From positions 258,227 to 322,226 of the forward strand of contig JAKUCV010002775.1 of NCBI GenBank assembly GCA_028386065.3: 64,000 nucleotides of DNA. Reading direction: 5' to 3'. The position numbers and the translations under genes were made by a program. The notes under the pieces are model-generated. The model worked only from the letters and a program-made list of their open reading frames with translations. It searched no databases and had not been told where the DNA came from. The DNA is from Turnera subulata (taxonomy: Eukaryota; Streptophyta; Magnoliopsida; Malpighiales; Passifloraceae). Positions 11,635 to 22,385 of this stretch are shown here, one piece after another; the first letter of the stretch is position 1; each line of letters begins with the position of its first letter.

Positions 11635-12498
11635 CTACGGCAACCGCTCAATGCACTCCAGAGCTCTCTCAGAAATGGGAAGGGATGGCCTGGCCGAACT
11701 TGCACCAGGCTCCAGAACATCAGCAGCAGCAGTACCAGTACCCGCACCATCCTGCAAAGAAATAGTGTGTGCAACCCCTCCATGTGTGTGTTCATCAAGC
11801 AATTGCATTTTTGACATAGTGTCTATTTCTAGTGTAATGGAACTGGGAAGTTTAGAGTACCGGGAAAGGTCACAGTTATAGTAAAATGCAACGGCAGAAA
11901 TTAGACCCCCTCCCCCAACTTTTTGAATGACAAAATCAGCCTGGTCTTTGAACCTTTTCAAAAGAAAACACCCCGTGTTTACCCGAATTCCCTGTGTCAT
12001 ACATTGCAGAAAGAAAAGCTCTTCTCGAAAGACTACCCCGCAAGAAGTATTCCGAGCCATAAGAGTGCTAGAAATAAATCGGTGAAGGTACCTAAGGGCT
12101 GGATTTTTTAGGGTGGAAGCTTTAGAGAAGCTGGAATTAAATGGTCTAGGGCAAGTAGACAATTCAGCCCATACTGCATTGTCATCAAAATCAGTGGGGA
12201 TAAAACGCAAACCATTGTTATCAATTCCAAAAATGTCATTGAAGATGGGAAAAGTCATTTTGTAGTCATTTTCCCCTAGCCTGAAACTAATTTCCCCAAT
12301 ATCAGACTCCACATGAACATCTAAACGTAGATAATAACTAGCATAGAATTCACATGTGAGTTCTAGGAAGGCAGGATACCTAAGAGAGGCAAAACGGACC
12401 CAACCAATGTTTGAGAGAAACTGATGCAATTCAGATTTGATTTGAAGAATGTTAAGCACGATGTCATTAAGATAGCATGTCTGAAATACATTTTGCAC
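11635..12498 (-). pseudogene. ATHILA-type extra ORF (envelope position), main body
   Basis: The minus-strand frame is open for 287 codons from 12498. It includes FLELTCEFYASYYLRLD, GEISFRLGENDYKMTFPIFN and DIFGIDNNGL, the pattern of the plant ATHILA ORF-1/putative transposon domain (PF03078-like). It sits between integrase and the 3' LTR, where Athila elements carry their extra, sometimes called env-like, gene. No transmembrane segment or signal peptide is evident in this piece, so an envelope role cannot be supported from sequence. The C-terminal part shifts frame near 11635. The N-terminal part is the GC-rich segment to the right. Function is unknown. Confidence 0.7.
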
Positions 12499-13560
12499 AA
12501 GGTACGATAGTTACGTGTTTCAGTGTAATTGTGAAATTTGGGTGTAAAGGTTGGAGGGGGTGGAGGGGCTTGGATGTGCGAGCACGCTTGGGAGGGGATT
12601 GTTGCGGATCAGTGGAGGAACGGGTGTGCTTTCCCTATTGCGAGGATGTTGCTTGAGGCTGCTTGGAGGAACCACGCATGGGATGAGGTCGAGCTGCCCG
12701 TGGTGATGCAGTGATGGTTCCCCGTGTGCTGCGAGGAGGAAGGATATGACCAGTTGAGGCAGGAGGCTCGGTGTTGTCCCCGACTAAATCCACCAAGTCC
12801 GGAACACTAACGATGGTCGCCGGTGGAGCTATGTTCTGGGACTTGTGACCCCGAGTCCTTGTTGAAACTGGGGCACGAGGCTCGGGGTTCTCTGGTTCGG
12901 GTCGTTGGGAAGACACCGGCCGGCGCCTTGGTGGGGAATCGGTAGAGGAGCCGTTGAGACGCCTTGCCGACTGTGCACGGAGGCCGATGGTGACGCCGCC
13001 TGGAGCTGGTGGTGGAGAAGGGTGGTGGGGCGGTGAATCAACAGTGGGTGGGGGCGACCACCGAATTGGGGAAGCTCGTCTCCAGGAGGGAGAAGATGAT
13101 GGTGGTGGTGAGGCTGCTCGCTGCTGTAGAGATCGTGAAGGAGCACTGGTCCAGCTACGAGGGGAGCGGCGGCATGAAGACCACCGGATGGGTGAAGGCT
13201 TGCGACGGGGAGAAATCGGCCTTTTGGTAGATGGTGCAGAGCGTGCCCGTGGTGTGGTCGGGTCACGGCGAGAAGAGGAACCAGGTGGGGGAGAACTCGC
13301 CGGCGTGGGCTGCTTTGCAGGAGAGGAAGGTGAGGCGGCACTATGACGGGGTGGTGGCGATTTGCACGAGGTGGATGACTTCGGGGGAGAGGTAGGTGGT
13401 GGTTTTGTGTTGTGGATGTGGGGGCGGCGGCTTGAGATTGGTGTTGAAATGAGGAGGCCGACGGTGATGCACTATGGTGTTTTGATGGTGATGGGGGGAA
13501 GCCATGGAGGCCACAGTCCCTGTATGCGGCCTGCTCTTTGGTTCGCATGGTGGAGAAAAG
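12499..13560 (-). pseudogene. GC-rich N-terminal part of the Athila extra ORF, frame-broken
   Basis: This kilobase is much richer in G+C than the rest of the window. The minus strand encodes Pro-, Ser- and Arg-rich low-complexity sequence (for example MSSQRPEPENPEPRAPVSTR from 12916) in frames that join only through shifts. A Pro/Ser-rich N-terminus ahead of the conserved domain is common for Athila extra ORFs. Long frames on the plus strand (12954-13346 and 13362-13664) are Gly/Arg/Glu-rich shadows produced by the skewed composition. The starting codon cannot be fixed. Confidence 0.45.
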
Positions 13561-13589
13561 AGAGGAAAAGAAGTAGAATATGGTCATTG

Positions 13590-14425
13590 TGTGGGGCTTG
13601 TGGGGTTTTTGTTGGGTGCCCTTTTTTTCTGTTTAGGAGTAAGTATCTTTCTAAACTAGTTTAGAAGATACTTAGGGATTGTTTAATGGTGATGTAGAGA
13701 TAAATATGGGATTTGAGTGATTCATTTATTGCGTAAATCGGGTGGAAAGACATAGGGTAGTAGGATGAGTGTCTGAGTGTTTAAGATGATGATGAGGGTG
13801 TGACTTGGGTTCCCGTGCGCTGACTTCCCTCTCTCCTCTCTCTTTTTTAATGTGTGTGGTTAGGGAATAATCGGACGACCCCACAACATGCCCTCCTGAT
13901 GCATCCAAGTCGTTGTCATATTGTGGATATAATATTTTATACACTAGTTTGAGGATATACTCCCCTATATATGTATATAATATTATATATATGTTTTTCC
14001 ATCCAAAAATTCTTGCCTGCTTTTAGTGTGATGGCGTAGGGCCCGCACATGGAGCCACCCCAAACTCATCTGAAAAATAATGTCTTCCTTGATTTGATTG
14101 TGCCAATATAATATAATTGATCCACTACATATATATTATAAATTGGCAATGATGGTTGCGACTTGAGCCTTCACATCATATTTTTAATATCGTGTTGATA
14201 TTAATATACGAAGTGAAGGCACAAGTATCTTGTGCTCCCCAAACCGCTGTGTCACACCTCGGCTATATGTATCCCCGTTTTATTTGTTGAACTGCGAAGC
14301 ACAAGTAAGGTGAAGAGGAACTTCACCCCAAACTTGTTGCTTTCTTTATTTGCTTGAAAATTGGAAATAACCGTGGGTTGCCTCCCACGCAGCGTTTCTT
14401 TAACGTCTTATAGCTGGACTCGGAG
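13590..14425 (-). other. Athila spacer between integrase and extra ORF, with two PPT-like tracts
   Basis: No coding motif is seen. On the minus strand AAGTTTGGGGTGA (14323-14336) and GAGTTTGGGGTGGC (14054-14067) closely match the element's PPT. About 13970-14000 is a short AT-rich run of TATATA repeats. A subgenomic start or second plus-strand priming site could lie here, but that is inference. Confidence 0.5.
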
Positions 14426-14429
14426 CTCG

Positions 14430-14714
14430 TCATGCGGAAGGCATGTCGGTGAATGGTAGCACTACCTCTTGTCCGATAGGCTCTTCGGGAATGTACAGCT
14501 TGAGGCGCTGCCCATTCACTGTGAAAGTACCGTCGTCTTTGCTCCGAATTTCAACGGCGCCAGACTGGAAGACTCGGGTGACCTCGAATGGTCCCGACCA
14601 TTGTGACCGAAGTTTTCCATGGAAAAGCTTTAGTCGGGAATTGAAAAGTAGAACGTAGTCTCTAGCCTGGAAATCTTTTTTCAAGATCCACTTGTCGTGC
14701 CACCGTTTGGTCAT
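14430..14714 (-). pseudogene. Athila integrase C-terminal domain
   Basis: The 94-codon frame includes MTKRWHDKWILKKDFQARDY-VLLFNSRL and KLFHGKLRSQWSGPFEV. This is the conserved tail of Ty3/gypsy integrase (family form W-H-D...F-x-VGD-VLL...PGKL-x-S-x-W-x-GPF). It is followed by the end of pol. No chromodomain is present, as expected for Athila. It is separated from the core by frame breaks near 14715-15070. Confidence 0.85.
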
Positions 14715-15800
14715 TTCCTAGTAAATTTTGGCGTTCTCGTTGGCATCCAAACGGATTTCTTCCAACTCATCGAGCTGTAACAAGCGGTGCTATCCTTTTG
14801 CCTTGGGATCAAAGTTTAATATTTTGATCGCCCAATATGCTTTATGTTAGAGCTCAAACGGGAGGTGGCATGACTTCCCGTAGACGAGTCGGTAAGGAGT
14901 CGTCCCGATAGGGGTTTTGTAAGCAGTCCGGTAAGCCCATAGAGCATCGTCGAGCTTGATAGCCCAATCTTTTCTTGAAGAGCTTACGGTTTTTTCAAAG
15001 ATCTACTTAATAGCCCTGATGGAGACTTCCACTTGACTGCTCGTTTGAGGATGATAGGGGGCGGCAACTTTGTGGGTCACTCCGTATTTGCGGAGCACAT
15101 CCTCCAACTTCTTGTACAAAAGTGGGTGCCGCCATCGCTAATCAATGCCCTGGGCGTGCCGAATCGGGAGAAAATTTTCTTTAGAAACCGGACAATAACC
15201 CTTGCATCATTTGTTGGTGAAGCAATGGCCTCCACCCATTTTGTGACGTAATCAACTGCAACAAGGATGTAGTAGTTGGATCGGGAGGATGGGAATGGTC
15301 CCATGAAGTTGATCCCCCACACATCAAAAGGTTCGACCTCCAGAATGCCCTGCTGTGTCATCTCATGGCGCTGCGAGATGTTCCCTGTGCGTTGGCAGCG
15401 ATCGCAGGATTGAGTGAATTTCCTAGCATCTTTGAATAGACTAGGCCAAAAGAATCCACTCTGCAATGCTTTTGCTGCCATTTTTCTTGCGCTAAAATGG
15501 CCGCCATAAGATGAAGCATGACAGTTGTAAAGAAGGTTGTCGACCTCGTCCTCAGGCAGGCATCTGCGGATCACCCTATCGCCGCATCTTCTGAATAGTA
15601 GTGGGTCATCCCAGAAATAATTTTTGACATCAGAGAAGAATTTCTTCCTTTGCTGGTGTGATATATTTGGAGGCAGGACACCGCTTGCTAAGTAGTTGAC
15701 ATGTCATGGGGTTGTACAGATAACTGTCGCTTCGAGGGCTGCCAGCTGTTCTTCTGGGAACGAGTCATCAATGGGAAACGCTTCCTCACTTAGAATGGAA
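14715..15800 (-). pseudogene. Athila integrase, zinc finger and catalytic core
   Basis: The open part (15574 to 15077) has the HHCC zinc finger ([14 protein letters not shown], then [10 protein letters not shown]) and a core with [12 protein letters not shown] and [10 protein letters not shown]. The first catalytic Asp (family WGIDFMGPFP) is Asn here, a GAC to AAC change. The frame then shifts after HFCTRSW, and the Glu region lies downstream in other frames. The enzyme would insert the cDNA into the genome; this copy cannot. Confidence 0.88.
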
Positions 15801-15802
15801 TC

Positions 15803-17077
15803 CTAGGCCAATCTCAAAATATGATCTGCTACCATGTTCTCGGTTCCCTTTTTGTCTCGAATTTTGAGATCAAACTCTTGGAGCAACAACACCCACCGAA
15901 TCAGCCTTGGTTTAGCATCTTTTTTCTGCATGAGGTACTTGAGAGCTGAGTGATCGCTGTGCACTATAATTTTTGATCCGAAGAGATAGGAGCGGAACTT
16001 CTCGATGGCAAAAACTACTGCAAGCATCTCCTTTTCCGTGGTTGCATAATTGGCCTGTGCATCATCGAGTGTCTTGCTGGCATAATAAATTGCTTGCAAT
16101 TTATTATCCTTCCTTTGTCCCAAGACAGCCTCCACTGTGAAGTCACTGGCATCGCACATAATCTCAAAAGGAAGGCTCCAATCAGGTGGTTGCATGATAG
16201 GAGCTGAGATTAGTGCTTGCTTGATTTTCTCGAATGCTTCGAGGCACTCCTGGTCGAATATGAAGGGTACATCCTTGATGAGAAGATTAGTCAAAGGTTT
16301 GGTTATCTTTGAAAAATCTTTGATGAACCTTCGATAAAAACCGGCATGGCCTAAGAAACTTCGAATTCCTCGAACATTTATTGGAGGGGGCAGCTTCTCG
16401 ATCACCTCAATTCTTGCTCGGTCAACTTCGATTCCATGTTCGGAGATGGTGTGGCCTAGAACTATTCCTTCTTGTACCATGAAATGACATTTTTCCCAGT
16501 TGAGAACTAAGTTGGCCCCTTCGCATCTCTGCAAGACTCGAGAAAGATTGGCGAGGCATTCATCAAAAGTCTTTCCGTAGACCGAGAAATCGTCCATAAA
16601 GACTTTCATGATTTCCTCGATCATACCGGGAAAGATTGCCATGATGCAGCGCTGGAATGTCGCTGGAGCATTACACAGGCCGAATGGCATTCTCCGATAG
16701 GCGAAAGTGCCATAAGGACATGTGATTGTCGTCTTCTCCTGATCAGCTGGATGCATAAAAATCTGGAAGAAACCCAAGTATCCATCCAAGTAGCAGAAGT
16801 AAGAGTGCTTTGCCAACCTCTCGAGCAACTAGTCAATGAAAGGGAGTGGAAAGTGATCCTTCCGGGTGACGCTGTTTAACTTCCTGTAGTCGATGCACAT
16901 GCGCCATCTGGTGACTGTCCTCGTGGGGATTAACTCGTTGTTCTCGTTTTCCACGACAGTCATTCCCCCTTTTTTAGGCAGTACATGAACAGGGGAGACC
17001 CATTCACTGTCCGAAATGGGATAGATTTTCCCGGCGTCCAGCAACTTCAAGATCTCTTTCTTGACGACTTCTTTCAT
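15803..17077 (-). pseudogene. Athila reverse transcriptase and RNase H
   Basis: The N-terminal part (17077 to 16829) has SEWVSPVHVLPKKGGMTVVE and RWRMCIDYRKLNSVTRKDHF. A TAG, where the family has Gln (FID-Q-x-LERL), separates it from a 341-codon open frame (16828 to 15803). That frame contains [20 protein letters not shown], the catalytic FMDDFSVYG (active-site DD intact), [13 protein letters not shown], and RNase H with [15 protein letters not shown] and [14 protein letters not shown]. The order and the FMDD box are typical of Athila. Apart from the single stop this is the best preserved coding region of the window. Confidence 0.93.
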
Positions 17078-17089
17078 TTTTTTGTTTCG

Positions 17090-18300
17090 GCGTCGCTGGC
17101 TTGTAGCGGTCTTCCAAGAGTATTCTATGAGTTCAAAATGAGGGACTTATCCCAGTGAGATCATCGATAGAATACCCGATCGCTTTTCAGTGTGCCTTCA
17201 GAACACTCAACAGCTTCTCCTCCTCTTCCTTCGTCAGACTCGTGTTTATGATTACTGGGTATGTAGAGTTAGGTACCAGGAACGTATAACAAGTTTGGGT
17301 GGCAGAGGCTTTAGTTCAACTTTTGGGGCGTCATCAGCTGTTGAGTCGTCTGGCGTCTTGCTCAATTCTTCAATTCTCTTGTCTTCTTCGGCAGACGCCA
17401 GAGACAAGACCTCAAGTTGGCGTGCACAATCTACTATCTCAGGATCTGGATCTCGAGTCCCTTTATTAAGAGCGATGCATGCCAACAGAGGGTCTGCACA
17501 GTCTGCTTGTCCAGGAGGTTCTTCATCCGTTACTTCAACGATGTCAAGTCGGTAGCAGGAATCGTCTCGTACTCCTTTGCGAATTACTTCATCAACAGCG
17601 TAGCAAATTTTCTTGGACCCGACTTGTAGTGTGAGCTTTCCCCCTTTGACATCGATTATGGCACCGACAGTTGTCAGAAAGGGTCGTCCCAGGATTATTG
17701 GTACGTGGTTGTCTACTTCTATGTTAAGAACCACAAAATCAACCGGGACGAAGAAGTTCCCAACTTTGATAGGAACATCCTCCAAAATTCCCACTGGATA
17801 TTGACAGTCCTATCTGCTAGGTGGAGTGACATGGCAGTAGGTTTCAAATCCCTTAGGTTGAGCTGTTTGCTGATCGACAAAGGGATCACACTAACACTTG
17901 CGCCTAAATCGCAAAGTGCTCCCTCGATTCGTACCTTCCCTATGTCGTAGGGGATTGTGAATGTTCCCAGATCTGGAAGCTTGTTTTGAATAATCGCACT
18001 ACATTCTCCCGTCAGTGCCACCGTCTCGTAGTCAATCAATTTATTCTTTATGGACAGGATGTTCTTTAAGAATTTTGCGTATGTAGGCATTTGGGATACG
18101 GCTTCTATGAACGGAATGTTGATGTAGAGCTTTTTCATAACATCCAGGAAACGTCCAAACTTCTTATCATGCACCAGTGGATTGAGCCGTTGAGAGAAGG
18201 GTATTGGTGGAACATAGGCTTTCACTTCGTCTTGCTTAGCCTTCCCTTTATCGGCTGACACAGCCTGCTCATGCTCCGCAGGCTTGTTTTTTTGCACGGC
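17090..18300 (-). pseudogene. Athila aspartic protease region
   Basis: The frame from 18297 contains RIEGALCDLGASVSVIPLSI. The D-L-G-A active site is the usual Athila variant of D-[ST]-G-A. A frameshift near 17780 leads to HVPIILGRPFLTTVGAIIDV, the C-terminal flap and ILGRPFL motif of retropepsins. The protease would mature the Gag-Pol polyprotein. A linker rich in Asp/Glu joins it to reverse transcriptase. Confidence 0.85.
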
Positions 18301-19750
18301 CTGGCCATGCTCTTCCTCTACTACCGGGACTGGAGGTGGTTATCGCTCCAGATATTGAGTACCACTCCTAAGAGTGATTGCATTGCATTGAGCGTTAGGG
18401 TTTACCTCCGGTTTGCCCGGTAATCTGCCAAGATTTCCCTGACAAGGGCCAGCTTGAGCGATCTAACATTCAAGACTGTTGATTTTGTCAGAAAGCCCTT
18501 TCACAACCTGTCGCTGCTCCTCCATGAATTGCTGTTGCTGTTTCACGAAGGTCGTCATGAACGACTGGATGTCGTCTTTTGGAGGAGGATGATACGCCTG
18601 TTTGTATGTCTGTGCAGGTTGTTTCAGAGGATATCCAGGAGGACCCCTTTTGGATTGATTTTGGTTGGGTTGTTGAGGCTTCCAAGAGAAGTTAGGGTGG
18701 TCCCTCCAACTTAGGTTGTAGGTGTTTGAATAAGGATCCTTCTTGACTCTCTTGTTGATGTAACTTACTTGCTCTTGGCATGCTTGCTCATAGCCTCCTC
18801 TACTGGACACTCTGAATAACCTCCTTCGCATTTAGCACAGGAATGGGATTGTCCTTTCCCATTCACGGTTTTCATTAGGGCATCCATCTTGGCGTTCAAT
18901 AAGCTTATCGCGTCAAGTTCAAGAACTTCGGCAGTTCTTGTGGGCTCACCTGGCCATTCGAATTTATTACTGGCGATGTGTTCGAACAATTCATACACAT
19001 CCTCAGCATCTTTTGCTAAGGCTACTCCTCTGGCCGCAACATCAACATGTGCACGGAGGGATTCGTTCAGGCCCGCATAGAATTTCTCCACGATCAGCCA
19101 ATCGGGAAGGCCATGTTGTGGACATCTTCTCAAAGCATCCTTGAATCTTTCCCATGCATCGTAGAAAGATTCACTGAACTTTTGTTTGAATTCCATGATG
19201 CCATTCCTCAATGTCATGGCCTTGTTGAGTGGAAAGAATTTCTTCAAAATTGCTTGTGAAAGGGCAGCCCATGTATCAAACGTCCTAAGAGGTCAACCAC
19301 GCCTTCGCCTTATCCTTGAGTGAGAAAGGAAAAAGGCGCAGCTTGACAGCATCCTCGGAGACTCCATTTACCTTGATGCTATCGCAGATTTCCAGGAAAT
19401 CTTACAAATGTTGATTTGGGTCTTCCGAGGAGGAACCTCCGAAAGGTTCGTTTTGGATCATTTTGATCATGGTCGGCTTAAGCTCAAAAGTTATTAGCTT
19501 GCACAGCTGGGTGAACCACATTGGACTGTGCAAGGGTTGCATCGGGGATGGAGAAATCCCGAACTAGCTTCCGCCGAGGTCCGTATTGGACACCCTCCCC
19601 GATGACACGTCCGTCGTCTTCCATCTCTTCTTCGGACGATGAGTCGTCTTCCGATTCCTCGAGCCTTTGCTCGCGGATACGCCTCCGAAAAGCCTTCTCG
19701 ATTTCAGGGTCTTGTTTTCCTGGTGGTGCCCCCGAGCTTTTAGTTTTCAT
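18301..19750 (-). pseudogene. Athila gag
   Basis: The ATG at 19750 opens MKTKSSGAPPGKQDPEIEKA, followed by an acidic stretch. After a TAA near 19400 and a frameshift, the frame at 19247-18765 has FFPLNKAMTLRNGIMEFKQK, FYDAWERFKDALRRCPQHGL and KFYAGLNESLRAHVDVAARG, the conserved retrotransposon gag core. A zinc knuckle CAKCEGGYSEC lacks its His (Tyr instead). Gag forms the virus-like particle that packages element RNA. A Gln-rich tail follows (18300-18830). Confidence 0.85.
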
Positions 19751-19860
19751 GCACTAAATAAACCTGAGAAAAGATGGACAAACTAAACAAACGGGTGAAA
19801 AAGAAAATGAAAAATAAAAGTCTAGATTAACCTAATCACAAAGTTAAATAATATTAACGT

Positions 19861-19882
19861 CGATTCCCCGGCAACGACGCCA
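19861..19882 (-). promoter_or_regulatory. Athila primer-binding site, tRNA-Asp type
   Basis: On the minus strand TGGCGTCGTTGCCGGGGA begins a few bases inside the 5' LTR. The plant tRNA-Asp 3' end would pair with TGGCGCCGTTGCCGGGGA, so there is one difference. The tRNA-Asp primer is characteristic of the Athila/Calypso lineage. Confidence 0.85.
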
Positions 19883-19888
19883 AAAACT

Positions 19889-21611
19889 TGATAGCTTCCT
19901 GCAAGTATACGGGGTTGTTGTAGTACCAAGGTCGTCTCACAGGGATTTTTGCTAAGTACTATCTAACCAAGCAATTTATGATTATCTAGAAAAATAAATA
20001 ATGTTGAGGCATCGATGATTGAAACGAAAACTAACGCAATTAATAACAAGATTATACTCAATAATATAAAGCATTTAGGACTTCTGGGAATTCTTGTCAA
20101 TATTTCCACACAATTAAGCTACGCATAAGTAGGCCATGAACTGTCACCACATGGCTAGCCTATGTAGAATCTATGAATTAAATTCTGAAATTAAACTTCT
20201 TTAAAAGAAACGGGAAATCTAAACTAGATCGGTAGCCTACTCTCATAGCGCCGTAAAATCGCTTCCTAGTTTAGGTCCACTATCCATTTTGCCAGTGATG
20301 AAATAAACTAAGAGCATTAAGAAATTTCCCTACTAATTCTCCAATAAAAAACACGCCTCCCTAAGGTCGGTTTTTATAGCCCGGTTTATGCTTTTCTATA
20401 GGTAAACGATGCTGTCACTTAACGTTTTCCTATTACATATTTATGCTAATTGGTGATCAAGCAACTAACATAGTGAAGATTCACAAACCGAATTAAAGAA
20501 GAATAAAATCAGAAGATAAAACTTCTATTTAAATAAGTATGGAAACATTAACAAGTTCAACCCCTAATCCTAGATAAGAATTCTAGCAAGACATAACTTT
20601 GAAAACAACAAGAATCTAGAATTAATTCCTCATTATAAATTCAAGGAATAACTTACAAGTAATGGAGCCAACCTTGAACCAAAAGAGACAAATTTCCAAG
20701 CTAAGAGTCTTCCAAAAGCCAAAGCCTAAGACTAGAATTACAAAGCAACAGAAAAGTACAAATTTCTAAGCTAGATGTGTGTTTTGCCGAATTGTGTTGG
20801 AGTAGAACTTGATGGAGGACTTGATGCCTTGTCCTTTGCTTGTCTTGGCCTTTTATAGTGCAGGGGGGACCATCTTGGGTGGCTAGGAAGTGATGCAATT
20901 GGCGCCAAAAGTGGAGCATGTGTGGCTCCTCATTCTTATGCCAAAAATAGCATGTGGAGGACCACTTCATCCCTCCAAAATTAGCTTTCCAGAATAACCT
21001 CCTTCCCTCCATTTTCTTTGCAGCGTGAGTGGTCCTAGTCTCCAGCAAATAATGACACATGTTCCTGGACCAATTCCTTGGATGAAATCAGCAGGCAATA
21101 CAAGGTTGAGAGCTTTCCAAATTTAGCAACCAAGACCAGCTCTTTCCTTCCTTTTCCATGCAACGTGGGAGCTGTCCTCTTTTCATGCATGAGGCGTCAC
21201 ATCACCAAGACCATTTTTCCAAGTGTGGGCTTTTACTTCTTTCCTCTTGTCTTCTTCTTCATGGTTTTTGGGCCTCCAAAAATTGGTCCATCATGTTTCT
21301 GGGCTGCTCTTGTAAGGGTCCTTGGCCCAATTCAAAGGAGGTTTCATCCCGTCTTGCCACCTGTCCATAGGCTGTTCGTGCTGGAATAATTCACATAGGC
21401 AGCTTATGCTGGAACTGCACATCTTGTGCGTAAAAATCTAACTTTTATTTCTAAAATATCAAAAAATGCTAAAAACCTGAAGAAAAAGAAATATAAAAAG
21501 AAAAGGGAGAAAGATATTAAAAACAAGGCGGATTAATAAAATAAATGATGTTGTACAAGCTAAAAACCGTTGAAAAGACTCGTGAAACGAGTACAAAATG
21601 CGTACTCATCA
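19889..21611 (-). repeat. Athila 5' LTR (right copy)
   Basis: This LTR is 1723 bases and collinear with 8158-9953, with TG...CA ends. It lacks the about 73-base segment of the left copy. It should hold the promoter in minus orientation, but no unambiguous TATA box could be chosen. The TATTG duplication follows at 21612-21616. Confidence 0.95.
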
Positions 21612-21616
21612 TATTG

Positions 21617-21740
21617 CCCCATAAAGATTATCTTTCAACATCATTTAGCTGCTGACATATCAGCAAACCTTGCATGGATACATCAGCAAATCGTTATCAT
21701 TAGTTAATTCATCCAAAGTATTAATATTTATTCTCCTACA
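21617..21740 (-). pseudogene. Copia A protease segment, right of the Athila insertion
   Basis: The minus strand encodes DVSMQGLLICQQLNDVER, matching copia protease-flank sequence (family form ISVSMQGC-x-x-x-RKP-x-D-x-ER). It continues into 7911-8152 when the Athila element is removed, showing that the Athila inserted into copia A. Copia A gag is not recognisable further right. Confidence 0.5.
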
Positions 21741-21840
21741 AAAAAATATGAAATATATTATAGAAAATAAACTACACAATTGTATTAGAAAAAAATATAG
21801 AAAAGAAACAGGATGCTTAATTTAGATAAACAAAAAAAGT

Positions 21841-22385
21841 GTTAATACTATACTGAGATCGGTATTGTAAGCTAAAACAAAGAAGGAATAAGAGACAATG
21901 AATGGCAAGGAAAATTGAATCACACACAGATATTTAAAATACAAAATTGAATTGCATAAAAAGTAAAGAAAAATAAATTCAATAAACAAAAAAATTGTTA
22001 ATACTATACTAACATTCATACCGCAAGCTAAAACAAAGATAGAATAAGAGACAATGAATGGTAAAGAAACTATAGCACACACAATTAGTTAAAATACAAA
22101 ATTGAATTGCATAGAAATTAAAGAAAAATAGATCAAAGAATTAAAAAAATATTAATACTATATTAACATTCGTACGAATTGTTAGCAAAAACAAAGAAGG
22201 AAAAAGAGAAAATAAATGGTAAAGAATCTGTATCATACACATATGCTTAAAATACATAATTGAATTGAATAGAAAGTAAAAAAAAAATTGTTAATACTAT
22301 ACTAACATTCGTACGTACTGTCAGCCATAATGAAGAAGGAAAACGAGAGAATAAATTGTAAAGAAACCGTACCACACACAAATCT
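21841..22385. repeat. Tandem repeat, monomer about 155 bp, 3.6 copies
   Basis: Units start at 21841, 21997, 22151 and 22290, each with [GA]TTAATACTATA, then AAAGAAGGA or AAAGATAGA, then GAATTGCATA and poly-A-rich spacers. Spacing is 156, 154 and 139. The last unit is partial and ends near CACACACAAATC. AT-rich frames through the array are by-products of the repeat. Confidence 0.8.

Larger units (their letters stand above)
8158..21611 (-). mobile_element. Ty3/gypsy LTR retrotransposon, Athila lineage, complete structure
   Basis: The 13,454-base element has two LTRs (8158-9953 and 19889-21611) with TG...CA ends and the target-site duplication TATTG at 8153-8157 and 21612-21616. On the minus strand the order is 5' LTR, PBS (tRNA-Asp type), gag, protease, reverse transcriptase, RNase H, integrase, an ATHILA-type extra ORF, PPT and 3' LTR. 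The lineage is set by the RT motif FMDDFSVYG, the VENENNELIPTRTVTRWRMC block, the tRNA-Asp PBS and the extra ORF. The LTRs differ by many substitutions and one 73-base length difference, so insertion is not recent. Stops in gag, RT and integrase make it non-autonomous. Confidence 0.93.

Noticed and set aside
11635..12498. True viral envelope gene
   Set aside because: The conserved ATHILA-type domain is recognisable, but no signal peptide or transmembrane segment is seen in it, so only the position is env-like.
12954..13346. 130-codon Gly/Arg-rich plus-strand frame
   Set aside because: Antisense shadow of the GC-rich Athila segment, explained by base composition.
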